From the NCBI GenBank assembly GCA_902493915.1, contig CABUQY010000021.1:1-25389 (forward strand): a stretch of 25,389 bases of DNA, written 5' to 3'. Within the stretch, counting starts at the first letter, position 1. Each line of letters begins with the position of its first letter. Both the position numbers and the translations under genes were made by a program. Positions 7,607 through 14,642 of this stretch are shown one piece after another. The notes beneath the pieces are model-generated. The model was given only the letters and a program-made list of their open reading frames with translations, did not search any database and had not been told where the DNA came from. Source of the stretch: an uncultured Collinsella sp. (GTDB taxonomy: Bacteria > Actinomycetota > Coriobacteriia > Coriobacteriales > Coriobacteriaceae).

Positions 7607-8717
7607 GCCATAAAATGCGATCTCGAATGTACGCGCCCAGCATGGGCACGGCAAACCGGACGAGGCCGTATCCGGCAACCTCGATGACTCGCCCGCGAAT
7701 CAAGCTTGCGCGATATTTACTCGCCCAGCTCTGGGTGCGATCGCAACGCTCAATGATATCCGCCATGCGAGTCGGTTTGCCCTCGTCAACCGCCATGGCC
7801 TCGATAAAGAGGCGCTGTGGACTGCGCAGCCCGTAATACAGAGGTGCGTCAACCGCTTCGTAGAACTCGGAGACGGCATCCGCATGGCCATCCTCGACAT
7901 CGTGCCTTTCGATGACTTGCGAGCCACGCCGGACAGCAGAGCGCCACATGTAATAGCCCACCAGCTGAACCATATAGGGATGCCCCATGCTCCTGTGTGC
8001 CGCAAGGTCCGCCGTCTCCGTGTCAACGTAAAGACCAGCGTCTTTGACCGTCTGGATATATGAATCACGCACCTTGGGCAAGGATATCGCCCCCAGCGTA
8101 CGCTGCTGGGCACGCCGCAAAAACGTCACGCTCGGCTCTTCGAGCAGATCGTCAACCATACTGGGTAAGCCTGCGAACACCAGCGCAAGACCGCGCTGGT
8201 CGCTATCGGGCAATCCCGTGGCATCCTGGTCTCCGAGCACCTGCTGATAGAGAACGGCAAGAGCCGCTAGTTCCTCGATAGACGCAGATTGCGCCTCGTC
8301 AATCGCAAACAGTATGCCCTTGCCTGGACCGAGCTTCTTAAGGCGCTCGTTGACCAGCCCTCGCAACGTTTCGCCCTTTGCTCGCGCCGCCTCGACCGAC
8401 ATCCGGCCAAACGACGAACCGAATTCCATTGACGTCACAACGGGCCTATTCGAGCGAAGCGCGTCGGCCAAGCGATCACATAAGCCAAGAGAAGCGGAAT
8501 CGGAGACAACCGCCCATCCGCGCTCGCTGGCCAGACGTTGCAGCTCCCGCAGGAGAACCGTCTTGCCGCAGCCACGGTTTCCCGTAATGAGCATGAGCCT
8601 GCCCGGCGCTCCGGCGCCGTTATCGAGCCCTTCCTCGAAATCTTCGATGACCGACTCGCGGCCGATGAGTATCGGAGGCCGCTTGCCAGCCGTGGGCTTA
8701 AAGGGATTTGGATTCAT
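7599..8717 (-). CDS. AAA+ (Orc1/Cdc6-like, AAA_16-type) ATPase with C-terminal winged helix
   Basis: The start is ATG 8717, with GAGGAGG a few bases upstream. The product has 372 residues. The N-terminal AAA+ module has IGRE (18-21), Walker A GNRGCGKT (46-53) and Walker B ILFAIDEAQ (135-143, DE at 140-141). Residues about 290-372 (RLFIEAMAVDEGKPTRMADI, then a basic helix and VIEVAGYGLVRFAV) look like a winged-helix domain. No signal peptide or membrane helix is seen. Such ATPases resemble Cdc6/Orc-like or STAND-type switches, and the biochemical role here is unknown. Its last 8 bases overlap the start of the UvrA2 gene, so the two are very likely co-translated and work together. Three 10-bp iterons lie 34-63 bp upstream, probable regulatory or self-binding sites. 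Confidence 0.85.
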   Translation of the reverse strand: MNPNPFKPTAGKRPPILIGRESVIEDFEEGLDNGAGAPGRLMLITGNRGCGKTVLLRELQRLASERGWAVVSDSASLGLCDRLADALRSNRPVVTSMEFGSSFGRMSVEAARAKGETLRGLVNERLKKLGPGKGILFAIDEAQSASIEELAALAVLYQQVLGDQDATGLPDSDQRGLALVFAGLPSMVDDLLEEPSVTFLRRAQQRTLGAISLPKVRDSYIQTVKDAGLYVDTETADLAAHRSMGHPYMVQLVGYYMWRSAVRRGSQVIERHDVEDGHADAVSEFYEAVDAPLYYGLRSPQRLFIEAMAVDEGKPTRMADIIERCDRTQSWASKYRASLIRGRVIEVAGYGLVRFAVPMLGAYIRDRILWHE

Positions 8718-8750
8718 GTCGGCCTCCTCGGATTGGCAAACGCTGCCTAT

Positions 8751-8780
8751 AGTTATACCAACTTATACCGAGTTATACCA
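8751..8780 (-). repeat. three tandem 10-bp iterons upstream of the ATPase-uvrA2 operon
   Basis: On the plus strand: AGTTATACCA, ACTTATACCG, AGTTATACCA, contiguous (8751-8780). Read on the gene's strand this is TGGTATAACT repeated with a 10-bp period, so each copy presents the same helix face. TATAAC and TATAAG within the copies could also act as -10 elements. The array ends 34 bp before the start codon. Confidence 0.75.
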
Positions 8781-8784
8781 ACAG

Positions 8785-8816
8785 CAGGTGACAAAGAGGC
8801 CGCCCTTCTATCACCT
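8785..8816 (-). terminator. imperfect hairpin overlapping the end of the TetM-like gene
   Basis: AGGTGA (8785-8790) pairs with TCACCT (8811-8816), with further broken pairing inside (CAAAGAGG against CCCTTCTA). It holds the stop codon of the minus-strand gene, and its GTGACAAAG arm resembles the perfect hairpin at 5056-5090. It may be a decayed member of that terminator family. Confidence 0.4.
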
Positions 8817-10814
8817 ATGGCAGAAGAACTCTGCGTCTGCTGCTCGCCAGGGGCGGAAGGTGGAGGGATCGACCTTTACGTGGGCTGCCTCGGGGACGTC
8901 GTACCATTTGACCGTGTAACCGGCGCCGTGAGAGCAAAAGACCGAGTCGGGCGTGTTGGGCAGATCGGCCTCGGGCTCATAGGCGGCCGTCTCGATTACG
9001 CGCTCGGCATCATGGCAAGCCGAATAGCCGGCGAACTCCAGGTACAGATGACCGCGACCGCTCGTGTAGGCAGCCACCTCCAGCGCATAATCCTGCACTT
9101 CGGATGCCGGCACGCGACCCGCAAGCTTCGCCCGGTCGCCTGTTATCGTCGGCGGCTCGTACTCGGCACCCATGCGCGTGGCATCCGAGAGCGCCCGGCC
9201 CACGCACTCCCCCGGCACCTCGAGCTCAAAGCGGTACCACGGCTCCAACAGCACCGCCGCGCCGGCCTCACGCGCCTGCATCAAACCCTGGCGAATCGCG
9301 CGGTACGTGGCCTGGCGAAAATCGCCGCCCTCGGTGTGTTTGGCATGCGCACGGCCGCCCGTAAGCGTAATGCGCGCATCGGTGATGGGCGAGCCGGTCA
9401 GCACGCCCAGGTGATCGCGCTCCATGGCGTTGGTGAGCGCCAAACGCTGCCAGTTAAGATCGAGCTCGTCGGTCGAGGTCACGGTGCCAAACTGCACGCC
9501 CGAACCCGCTGGCAACGGCTCCAGGCGTAGATGCACCTCGGCATAGTGGCGCAGTGGCTCAAAGTGGCCCACGCCCTCGACCGGCTGCGAAATAGTCTCC
9601 TTATAGAGAATGCCGCCAGACTCAAAATCAATCGAAAGGCCAAAGCGATCGCCCAGCACCCGCTGCACGACCTCGAGTTGCACGGCGCCCATCAACTGCA
9701 AATGAATCTGCTCAAGATGCGTATTCCAGCTTACGCCGTGCATGGGATCCTCGTCCGCCAACTCAGTCAGCGCTTTGAACACCGCATGGACATCGTGTTC
9801 GCCCGGAAGCACCGTATAGGTGAGAACCGGCGCTATGACAGGCGCATCGCCCGCGGGCTCCGCGCCCAAGGCATCACCCGGGTGAACGTGCGCAAGGCCC
9901 GTCACAGCGCAGATGCCGCCAGCAGCAACTTCTTGGACAAGCTCGTACTTCTCGCCGTTATAGATACGGACCTGATCGATCTTTTGCTCCCATGCCTCGA
10001 CACCGGAGCGCCCCTCAATCACCTGTTTTGCACGCAGCACACCGCCCGTCACCTTAACCCAGGCAAGGCGCTCACCACGGTCTCCACGACTCACGCGATA
10101 GACGCGCGCGGCGAACTCCTGGGACCATACCCGCTCGCGCATCAAAGCACACATACCGTCGAGTAACTCCGCCACGCCTTGGTCTTTGAGCGCCGAGCCG
10201 GCAAAGCAGGGGAACAGCTTGCGCTCCGCGACGAGCCGCGACAACGTTTCGGCAGACAACTCGCCTACTTCAAGAAACTCATCGAGCGCCACCTCGTCCA
10301 ACGCCGCAGCATCCTCTTGCACAGCGCCGCCCGCCAGCAAATCTTCGGCATCCAGACAGCCCTCGGAAAGACGCTGGCCGAGCTGCGTCAGCAGCGCATC
10401 GCGACCAGGGTTCTCAAGATCGATCTTATTGATAAAGATGAATGTCGGGATGTCATAGCGCGCAAGCAGGCGCCACAGGGTTTCGGTATGCCCCTGCACG
10501 CCGTCGTTGGCGCCCACAACCAAAATCGCGTAGTCGAGTGCGCGCAGCGTGCGCTCCGCCTCGGCAGAAAAATCGACATGTCCCGGCGCATCCACGAGCA
10601 TGACGTGAGTATCGCCATGGTCGAGCACAGCCTGCGACGAGAAGATCGTAATACCGCGCTCTCGCTCAATCTCGTTCGTATCCAGATGCGAATCGCCATT
10701 GTCCACGCGGCCGCGCTTGCGAATGCGGCCCGCGTTGAATAGCATGGCCTCGGCCAACGTGGTCTTGCCGACATCGACATGCGCCAAGATTCCAACGACC
10801 GCTTGCTTCGACAT
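8811..10814 (-). CDS. TetM/TetO-like ribosomal protection translational GTPase
   Basis: The start is ATG 10814, with AGAGGAG upstream; the longer frame to 10844 has no ribosome site. The product has 667 residues, close to the 640-residue Tet(M) class. The N-terminal EF-G-type GTPase domain has G1 AHVDVGKT (11-18), switch residues RERGITI, G3 DAPGHVDF (about 80) and G4 NKID (about 135). Downstream sections match EF-G/Tet domains II-V, including GGRAHAKHTEGGDFRQATYRA and the C-terminal ASEVQDYALEVAAYTSGRG. Family members bind the ribosome and dislodge tetracycline by GTP hydrolysis. This one differs widely from Tet(M) at the N-terminus, so it may be a housekeeping or low-level resistance paralogue rather than a recently acquired tet gene. 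No nearby transfer genes are seen, and base composition matches the surroundings. Confidence 0.85.
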   Translation of the reverse strand: MSKQAVVGILAHVDVGKTTLAEAMLFNAGRIRKRGRVDNGDSHLDTNEIERERGITIFSSQAVLDHGDTHVMLVDAPGHVDFSAEAERTLRALDYAILVVGANDGVQGHTETLWRLLARYDIPTFIFINKIDLENPGRDALLTQLGQRLSEGCLDAEDLLAGGAVQEDAAALDEVALDEFLEVGELSAETLSRLVAERKLFPCFAGSALKDQGVAELLDGMCALMRERVWSQEFAARVYRVSRGDRGERLAWVKVTGGVLRAKQVIEGRSGVEAWEQKIDQVRIYNGEKYELVQEVAAGGICAVTGLAHVHPGDALGAEPAGDAPVIAPVLTYTVLPGEHDVHAVFKALTELADEDPMHGVSWNTHLEQIHLQLMGAVQLEVVQRVLGDRFGLSIDFESGGILYKETISQPVEGVGHFEPLRHYAEVHLRLEPLPAGSGVQFGTVTSTDELDLNWQRLALTNAMERDHLGVLTGSPITDARITLTGGRAHAKHTEGGDFRQATYRAIRQGLMQAREAGAAVLLEPWYRFELEVPGECVGRALSDATRMGAEYEPPTITGDRAKLAGRVPASEVQDYALEVAAYTSGRGHLYLEFAGYSACHDAERVIETAAYEPEADLPNTPDSVFCSHGAGYTVKWYDVPEAAHVKVDPSTFRPWRAADAEFFCHR

Positions 10815-11000
10815 GGCTCTCCTCTTATTGCAAGCCCATCGCACGCGGCAACGGGCGTCCTCGTTCTACACTGGATGATACAATTTACGGGCCGGCGGGC
10901 GAAGCGGGCCCTATCCCCCGACCGAGCTCATCGCCCTGCGTTGCCGCGCGGCGATTTTCGTAGGTTCGCGCCTTGCGAAAGCCGGCTTGCAAAACAGCCA

Positions 11001-11040
11001 GCGAACGAAAATGGCCCCACCCGGGGCCATTTTCGTTCGT
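11001..11040 (-). terminator. terminator hairpin after the GNAT gene
   Basis: CGAACGAAAATGGCCCC (11002-11018) pairs perfectly over 17 bp with GGGGCCATTTTCGTTCG (11023-11039), loop ACCC, plus a wobble pair outside. On the minus strand it lies 28 nt after the acetyltransferase stop and is followed by TGGCTGTTTTGC. It separates that gene from the TetM-like gene, which therefore needs its own promoter within 10815-11000. Confidence 0.75.
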
Positions 11041-11067
11041 GCAAATTGTTGACACGCGCCCCTGCTC

Positions 11068-11556
11068 TTACGCCTCGCGCAGCCAGTCAAACGCCACGCG
11101 CGGGGTACCGTCGGACACATACACGATGCCGGCGCGCTCAAACCCCGCCTTGAGGCTCGCGCCCTGTATGGGCAGGTTGTCCTGATGCGTGTCGATGCGC
11201 AGGTGATCGGCACGCTCCTTGGCAAAGGCAAACATCGCAGCCGCGATACCGTGCACGGTGCCGTCGGATGCCACACGGTGCAGCACGGCGTACGGAGTGT
11301 CGCTACGCCATTGACCGTCCTCAATTACGTCATAGCACTCGTCCGGGCCCGGTAAAAAGGCAAACGTCGCCACCACGCGGCCGTCGACTTCACACACATA
11401 GCTGCCACCAGCAGCGATATCGGCAGCCAGCTGCTCGGCAGAAGGCGTGCCCTCGGGCCACTGCGTGGCGTTGCCATGCGCGCGCATAAAGGCGCGGGCC
11501 GCGTCATAGATAGCCATGACGGCGGGAATGTCGGTATCGAGGGTTTTTCTGATCAT
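11068..11556 (-). CDS. GNAT-family N-acetyltransferase
   Basis: The start is ATG 11556; a GTG directly before it at 11559 is also possible, since GAGGT lies 7-10 nt upstream. The product has about 162 residues and the GNAT fold: N-terminal MIRKTLDTDIPAVMAIYDAARAFM, a beta strand GGSYVCEVDGRVVATFAF, and the acetyl-CoA region VLHRVASDGTVHGIAAAMFAFAKERA, followed by LRIDTHQDNLPIQGASLKAGFERAGIVYV. The RIDTHxDN...GFxxxGI pattern is typical of GNATs acting on small molecules or on proteins. No substrate can be assigned. It is divergent from the small Cys-rich gene, with a shared 77-bp control region. Confidence 0.85.
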   Translation of the reverse strand: MIRKTLDTDIPAVMAIYDAARAFMRAHGNATQWPEGTPSAEQLAADIAAGGSYVCEVDGRVVATFAFLPGPDECYDVIEDGQWRSDTPYAVLHRVASDGTVHGIAAAMFAFAKERADHLRIDTHQDNLPIQGASLKAGFERAGIVYVSDGTPRVAFDWLREA

Positions 11557-11577
11557 CACGCGGCGACCTCACGTTTA

Positions 11578-11608
11578 TTGGTATCACTTTGATTGGGCAA
11601 TGATACCA
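11578..11608. promoter_or_regulatory. divergent promoter region with an 8-bp inverted repeat
   Basis: TGGTATCA (11579-11586) and TGATACCA (11601-11608) are exact inverted copies separated by 14 bp. On the plus strand, TTGGTA (11578-11583) and TGATAC (11601-11606) have a 17-bp spacing and could be -35 and -10 boxes for the small gene at 11634. On the minus strand, TTGCCC and TAAACG are also 17 bp apart, facing the acetyltransferase. One regulator could control both genes. Confidence 0.45.
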
Positions 11609-11633
11609 GCGTTTGGAGAGGGGCACGAAGCAG

Positions 11634-11930
11634 ATGGGAAGCAAAAAGCGAGCCGCCTGGTCAAAAGCTAAAAGCGAGTTTTTGAGCACTGCCACCGGCG
11701 GCGATATGAGCGACCTGTTTGCACGCGAGGACGAGCGCCGCGACGCCCTGAACGCCGAGCGCGATGAAGTCTGGCGCTACAAGTCGTGCGAGCGCAAAAA
11801 CCGTTACGACACGCGCGCCGAGGCCGAGGCAGTTATGGCCGACTGCGAAAACCGCGGGCGGCGTGGTTTGGCCTGCTACAAATGCGAATACTGCGGTGGC
11901 TGGCACCTGACATCGCACCCTTGGAAATAG
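11634..11930 (+). CDS. small conserved-looking protein with C-terminal CxxCxxC / WH zinc-finger-like motif
   Basis: The start is ATG 11634 with GAGAGGGG (11617-11624) nine bases upstream; a TTG at 11613 is in frame but lies within that site. The 98-residue product is highly charged. Its N-terminal half is helical and acidic/basic (ATGGDMSDLFAREDERRDALNAER). The C-terminal half holds YKSCERKNRYDTRAEAEAVMADC and then ACYKCEYCGGWHLTSHPWK. The Cys pair CEYC with preceding cysteines and the terminal WHLTSH supply likely zinc ligands, a pattern seen in short phage and actinobacterial proteins of unknown role. I do not recognise a named family. It faces away from the acetyltransferase and converges on rsmJ. 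Confidence 0.75.
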   Translation: MGSKKRAAWSKAKSEFLSTATGGDMSDLFAREDERRDALNAERDEVWRYKSCERKNRYDTRAEAEAVMADCENRGRRGLACYKCEYCGGWHLTSHPWK

Positions 11931-11978
11931 ACCCCGCATCGGCACGGCACTGACGGAGCGCCGGCCATCGCACGAAAG

Positions 11979-12683
11979 CTACGGGCGCGGCGGCACCAAA
12001 ACATCGTAACGAACGGCCTTGCCCGCAAGTTGATAGCTCGGCTTAACGCCGGCAAGCAGTGGCCCCTTCACCGGTCGCTTGATAACGACCTTGCGCGGGT
12101 GCACCGCAAGCGCTGCTTCGACCAGCGCCTCCTCATCGGCACACGGCTGTTCCAGATGATGCAAAAGTTGGAACTTCTTTTTCACCGCCGCGCTCTTGGT
12201 GCGCTCGGGAAACATGGGGTCCAGATACACCACGTCGGGAGCCGCGAACTCGCCCCGCTCGATCAGCTCAGCTACATGGCGAAGCCCGGCAATGCTGTCC
12301 TCGCCCGCATGTAAGCGCATGCGCGCCACGGCAGCCGCAAGCGCCGGATCATCCGCCGCCCGATCCAAGGCATCCTTGAGGAGCGCCGCGATCACGCAAT
12401 CCTGCTCATACAGATCGACGGTAAAACCCGCGGCCGCCAGCAGCAGCGAATCCTCGCCAAAGCCCGCCGTGGCGTCAATCGCCCATGGGCTCTCGATGCC
12501 TTTTGCGCGCGCAGCCTTTACCAGCAGCTCTTGCTGCAGACGGCCCTGCTTGAGCCGCGGAAGCATGCGAGTAAAATCGGCACGCAGTTCCATCGTGCCG
12601 TCGGTGAGCGTGAGGCCCTCGGACGTCCCGGTCAGCTCAAGCCCCGCGGCCCGAGCAATAGAAAAGGGATCGACGACGTCCAT
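11979..12683 (-). CDS. rsmJ: 16S rRNA (guanine1516-N2)-methyltransferase RsmJ
   Basis: The start is ATG 12683, with AAGGAG a few bases upstream. The product has 234 residues, near the family's usual 250. RsmJ (YhiQ) methylates G1516 of 16S rRNA using S-adenosylmethionine. Visible are the SAM-binding motif WAIDATAGFGEDSLLLA (about 67-83), the acidic loop VDLYEQD that contacts the ribose, the catalytic segment VYLDPMFPERTKSAAVKKK, and HPRKVVIKRPVKGPLLAG, all matching this family. The N-terminus is shorter than in E. coli. It is probably a single gene, converging with the small Cys-rich gene. Confidence 0.9.
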   Translation of the reverse strand: MDVVDPFSIARAAGLELTGTSEGLTLTDGTMELRADFTRMLPRLKQGRLQQELLVKAARAKGIESPWAIDATAGFGEDSLLLAAAGFTVDLYEQDCVIAALLKDALDRAADDPALAAAVARMRLHAGEDSIAGLRHVAELIERGEFAAPDVVYLDPMFPERTKSAAVKKKFQLLHHLEQPCADEEALVEAALAVHPRKVVIKRPVKGPLLAGVKPSYQLAGKAVRYDVLVPPRP

Positions 12684-12746
12684 GGGTACTCCTTAACAAG
12701 CAAAACGAATACGTGAGCGCCGTTTATGTCGGCACCCAACCGTCCG

Positions 12747-12887
12747 CTATTGTCCCACATGCGACATGGCCCACAGCATCCCAATGCAAAGCACCGCCAT
12801 CAATCCCGTGCACACGGCAGCGATCACAGAATCACCCATGCGCCTTCCCAACGACCGCGGCTCATGCACTTGCCCTGCTCCGTACAT
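12747..12887 (-). CDS. 46-residue single-pass membrane microprotein
   Basis: A short reading frame with an excellent ribosome site, AAGGAGG (plus-strand 12895-12901), seven bases before ATG 12887; a second ATG directly upstream ends at 12890. The N-terminal 19 residues are hydrophilic and basic (HEPRSLGRRMGD), followed by one hydrophobic segment, SVIAAVCTGLMAVLCIGMLW (about residues 20-39), and a short MSHVGQ tail. This fits a one-helix protein with the basic side facing the cytoplasm. It lies between rsmJ and the four-helix membrane protein gene, within a stretch that otherwise looks empty. No family is recognised. Support is the strong ribosome site plus the membrane-like composition. Confidence 0.6.
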   Translation of the reverse strand: MYGAGQVHEPRSLGRRMGDSVIAAVCTGLMAVLCIGMLWAMSHVGQ

Positions 12888-12901
12888 CATGGCTCCTCCT
12901 T

Positions 12902-13118
12902 GAGACCAGCTCTTACCATGGACCCATCATCGCAGCGCCGCGCATACGCTGCCATCGATTTGACTTACGACCAGCTTTCCTTTTTGAAAGGTTGGACCGT
13001 ACAGGCAAGAGACGCTTTCAAACGCATGCATCGCCCCGTTGAACTACAATGTGCTTCACGATATGTGCCGTAACCTGGGTGCGACGGATTCTCCGCGCCC
13101 GCATCGAAAGGACCAGCT
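12902..13118. other. gap without a supported gene
   Basis: Plus-strand frames across 12713-13073 have atypical residue use and no ribosome site. TACAAT (13045-13050) is a possible -10 box for the gene at 13119, without a good -35. Nothing else stands out. Confidence 0.4.
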
Positions 13119-13520
13119 ATGAGCGCCGCTCGCAAGACACTCAAAATCCTTGCCCTCATCTATTTTGTTTTGGGCATCGCCAGTCTCGTCACTGGAATCG
13201 CCGGCATCGCGACCGGCAAGCTCGAGTCAACCTACGGATCGAATGCTATGCTCGCCGCGGCCGTGATTATCGCCAAGGGCCTCATCGATCTCGCCGCGGG
13301 CGTTGCGGGCATCAAGGGTGCAAACAAGCCTTCGCAGGTAGACGGTGCGTTTAAGCTCGGTATTGTTGCCGCGGTCGCCACGCTTGCCAAGGCGGTTCTC
13401 ACGCTTCCCGCGTTTGGCGGTGACGCCATCAACTATGGCGCCTTTGTCATCGTGGTCTACGACCTGTTCTTTGTTCAGCAGGCACACGCCGTTAAGGCCG
13501 AGAACAAGGACCGCCTGTAA
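13119..13520 (+). CDS. four-helix integral membrane protein of unknown function
   Basis: The start is ATG 13119, with GAAAGGA (13105-13111). The product has 133 residues and four predicted transmembrane stretches: about 8-33 (ILALIYFVLGIASLVTGIAGI), 44-65 (MLAAAVIIAKGLIDLAAGVAGI), 78-98 (LGIVAAVATLAKAVLTLPAF) and 103-121 (INYGAFVIVVYDLFFVQQA). The tail is charged (KAENKDRL). Gly/Ala-rich helices and short loops resemble small DUF membrane proteins common in Actinobacteria. Helices 1-2 and 3-4 could be an internal duplication. It is monocistronic, ending in a terminator hairpin. No function can be assigned. Confidence 0.8.
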   Translation: MSAARKTLKILALIYFVLGIASLVTGIAGIATGKLESTYGSNAMLAAAVIIAKGLIDLAAGVAGIKGANKPSQVDGAFKLGIVAAVATLAKAVLTLPAFGGDAINYGAFVIVVYDLFFVQQAHAVKAENKDRL

Positions 13521-13558
13521 GCGCTCGCTTTTCATAACCTCTGCAGCCAAACAACTAA

Positions 13559-13600
13559 AAAGGACCGATCGCGCATCTCCGCGGTCGGCCCTTTACGTTT
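13559..13600 (+). terminator. intrinsic terminator after the small membrane protein
   Basis: AAAGG (13559-13563) with CCTTT (13590-13594) encloses CCGATCGCG (13565-13573) paired with CGCGGTCGG (13580-13588), loop CATCTC, one mismatch between the two helices. The tail ACGTTT is only moderately T-rich. Confidence 0.65.
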
Positions 13601-13602
13601 GA

Positions 13603-13647
13603 CAAGATAAAACCTGCCAAAATAAACCTGTCCCTTTTTGGCAGGTT
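13603..13647 (-). terminator. intrinsic terminator of rlmA
   Basis: AACCTGCCAAAA (13611-13622) and TTTTGGCAGGTT (13636-13647) pair over 12 bp around TAAACCTGTCCCT. Read on the minus strand the hairpin starts 1 nt after the rlmA stop and is followed by TTATCTTG. The loop shares CCTGTCCC with the terminator at 4402. Confidence 0.75.
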
Positions 13648-13648
13648 G

Positions 13649-14464
13649 TTAGCTGTGACGGTACTCGGCGATGATGAAGTCGATATCGGTCTGGAGCGTT
13701 TCCAGGTTTGCCAGGCGCTCTTTGTCGGCAGGGCGCGTGCGGTAGTAGTACGGCGTCATCTGGAACACCGCCTCGATATCGGCCTGGGTCTGGAGCGTAA
13801 TATTCGCAGACACCCGCTGCGTTCCGACCAACTCGAGCTCGGTAGTCTTCGGCAGTTTCTCATCGTTAAGGTACGGCGTGTCGTAGAGCACCTCTTTAAG
13901 CCCAAAGAGATGACGGGCACCTGGCACCACGGTGTAGAGCGAGCCCTCCGGCGCCAGCACGCGGGCAAACTCGCGTTCGTTAAAGGGGGCAAAGAGTTCG
14001 GCCACCATATCGAAGGCGCCATCGGCCACGGGGATATCCTTCATGTTGGCCACAAAATAGGTCGCATCGCCGCGCTTGGCGGCCAGGCGTACCATCTCTT
14101 TGCCCAAGTCGAACCCGTAAGCGTCCACGCCCGGTACCGCGCCCATGGCACTCGTGTAATAGCCCTCGCCGCAGCAAATATCGAGCAGCGTCATGGGACC
14201 ACCTGTGGACGCGGCACGCCCAGACACCTGCTTGCGCACCAGCTCGACCATCGCATCGCGCAACGGCGCGTAGTATCCACGGTTCAGAAAGTCACGACGG
14301 CTGCGTGCCTGCGACTTGGGATCGCCCATGGAGTCGCCGCTCTTGGACGAGCGCAGCAGATATAGATAGCCCTCGCGCGCACGGTCAAACCGGTGTCCGC
14401 CCGCGCATGCAGCACCGCGCTCATTGTCCACCAGCGGCTCATGGCAAACGGGACACAACAACAT
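13649..14464 (-). CDS. rlmA: 23S rRNA (guanine-N1)-methyltransferase, RlmA family
   Basis: The start is ATG 14464, with AAGGAG upstream. The product has 271 residues. The N-terminus carries the RlmA zinc finger (CPVC at 4-7, then C and GH near 20-24), followed by FDRAREGYLYLL and the SKSGDSMGDPKSQARSRRDFLNRGYYAPLRDA segment that marks this family. The SAM-binding domain follows with LLDICCGEGYYT, GFDLGKEMVRLAAKR and FVANMKDIPVADGAFDMV. RlmA enzymes methylate N1 of G745 or G748 in helix 35 of 23S rRNA; the G748 type (TlrB) affects macrolide binding, and sequence alone does not say which subtype this is. It is transcribed away from the MATE exporter, sharing a 178-bp intergenic region with three CTAGTC boxes. 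Confidence 0.9.
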   Translation of the reverse strand: MLLCPVCHEPLVDNERGAACAGGHRFDRAREGYLYLLRSSKSGDSMGDPKSQARSRRDFLNRGYYAPLRDAMVELVRKQVSGRAASTGGPMTLLDICCGEGYYTSAMGAVPGVDAYGFDLGKEMVRLAAKRGDATYFVANMKDIPVADGAFDMVAELFAPFNEREFARVLAPEGSLYTVVPGARHLFGLKEVLYDTPYLNDEKLPKTTELELVGTQRVSANITLQTQADIEAVFQMTPYYYRTRPADKERLANLETLQTDIDFIIAEYRHS

Positions 14465-14520
14465 GGCAACTCCTTAGCGTGAACAACACAACGCTCACCA
14501 TTGTCTCACGCCTCCCCCAC

Positions 14521-14586
14521 CTAGTCATTGGAGACGTTCTTGAATAACTAGTCGTTTAAGAACGCCCCCAACGACTAGTCGATTAG
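14521..14586. promoter_or_regulatory. triplicated CTAGTC box with nested inverted repeats upstream of the MATE gene
   Basis: CTAGTC occurs at 14521, 14548 and 14575, exactly 27 bp apart. The third copy lies in the 10-bp palindrome CGACTAGTCG (14572-14581). ACTAGTCGTT (14547-14556) and AACGACTAGT (14570-14579) are inverted copies, and CGTTCTT (14535-14541) with AAGAACG (14558-14564) form a second, interleaved pair. ACTAGT-type palindromes are common for MarR-like regulators. TATCAT at 14590-14595 could be a -10 box. Confidence 0.6.
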
Positions 14587-14642
14587 GAGTATCATCGTCT
14601 GCGCAAATAAGCACGAAAGAGCATGTTAGAGATTGAGAGCGT

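Noticed and set aside
12713..13073. Two overlapping plus-strand frames after rsmJ
   Set aside because: They have no ribosome site and unusual residue content; the minus-strand 46-residue frame in the same place has a much better translation start.
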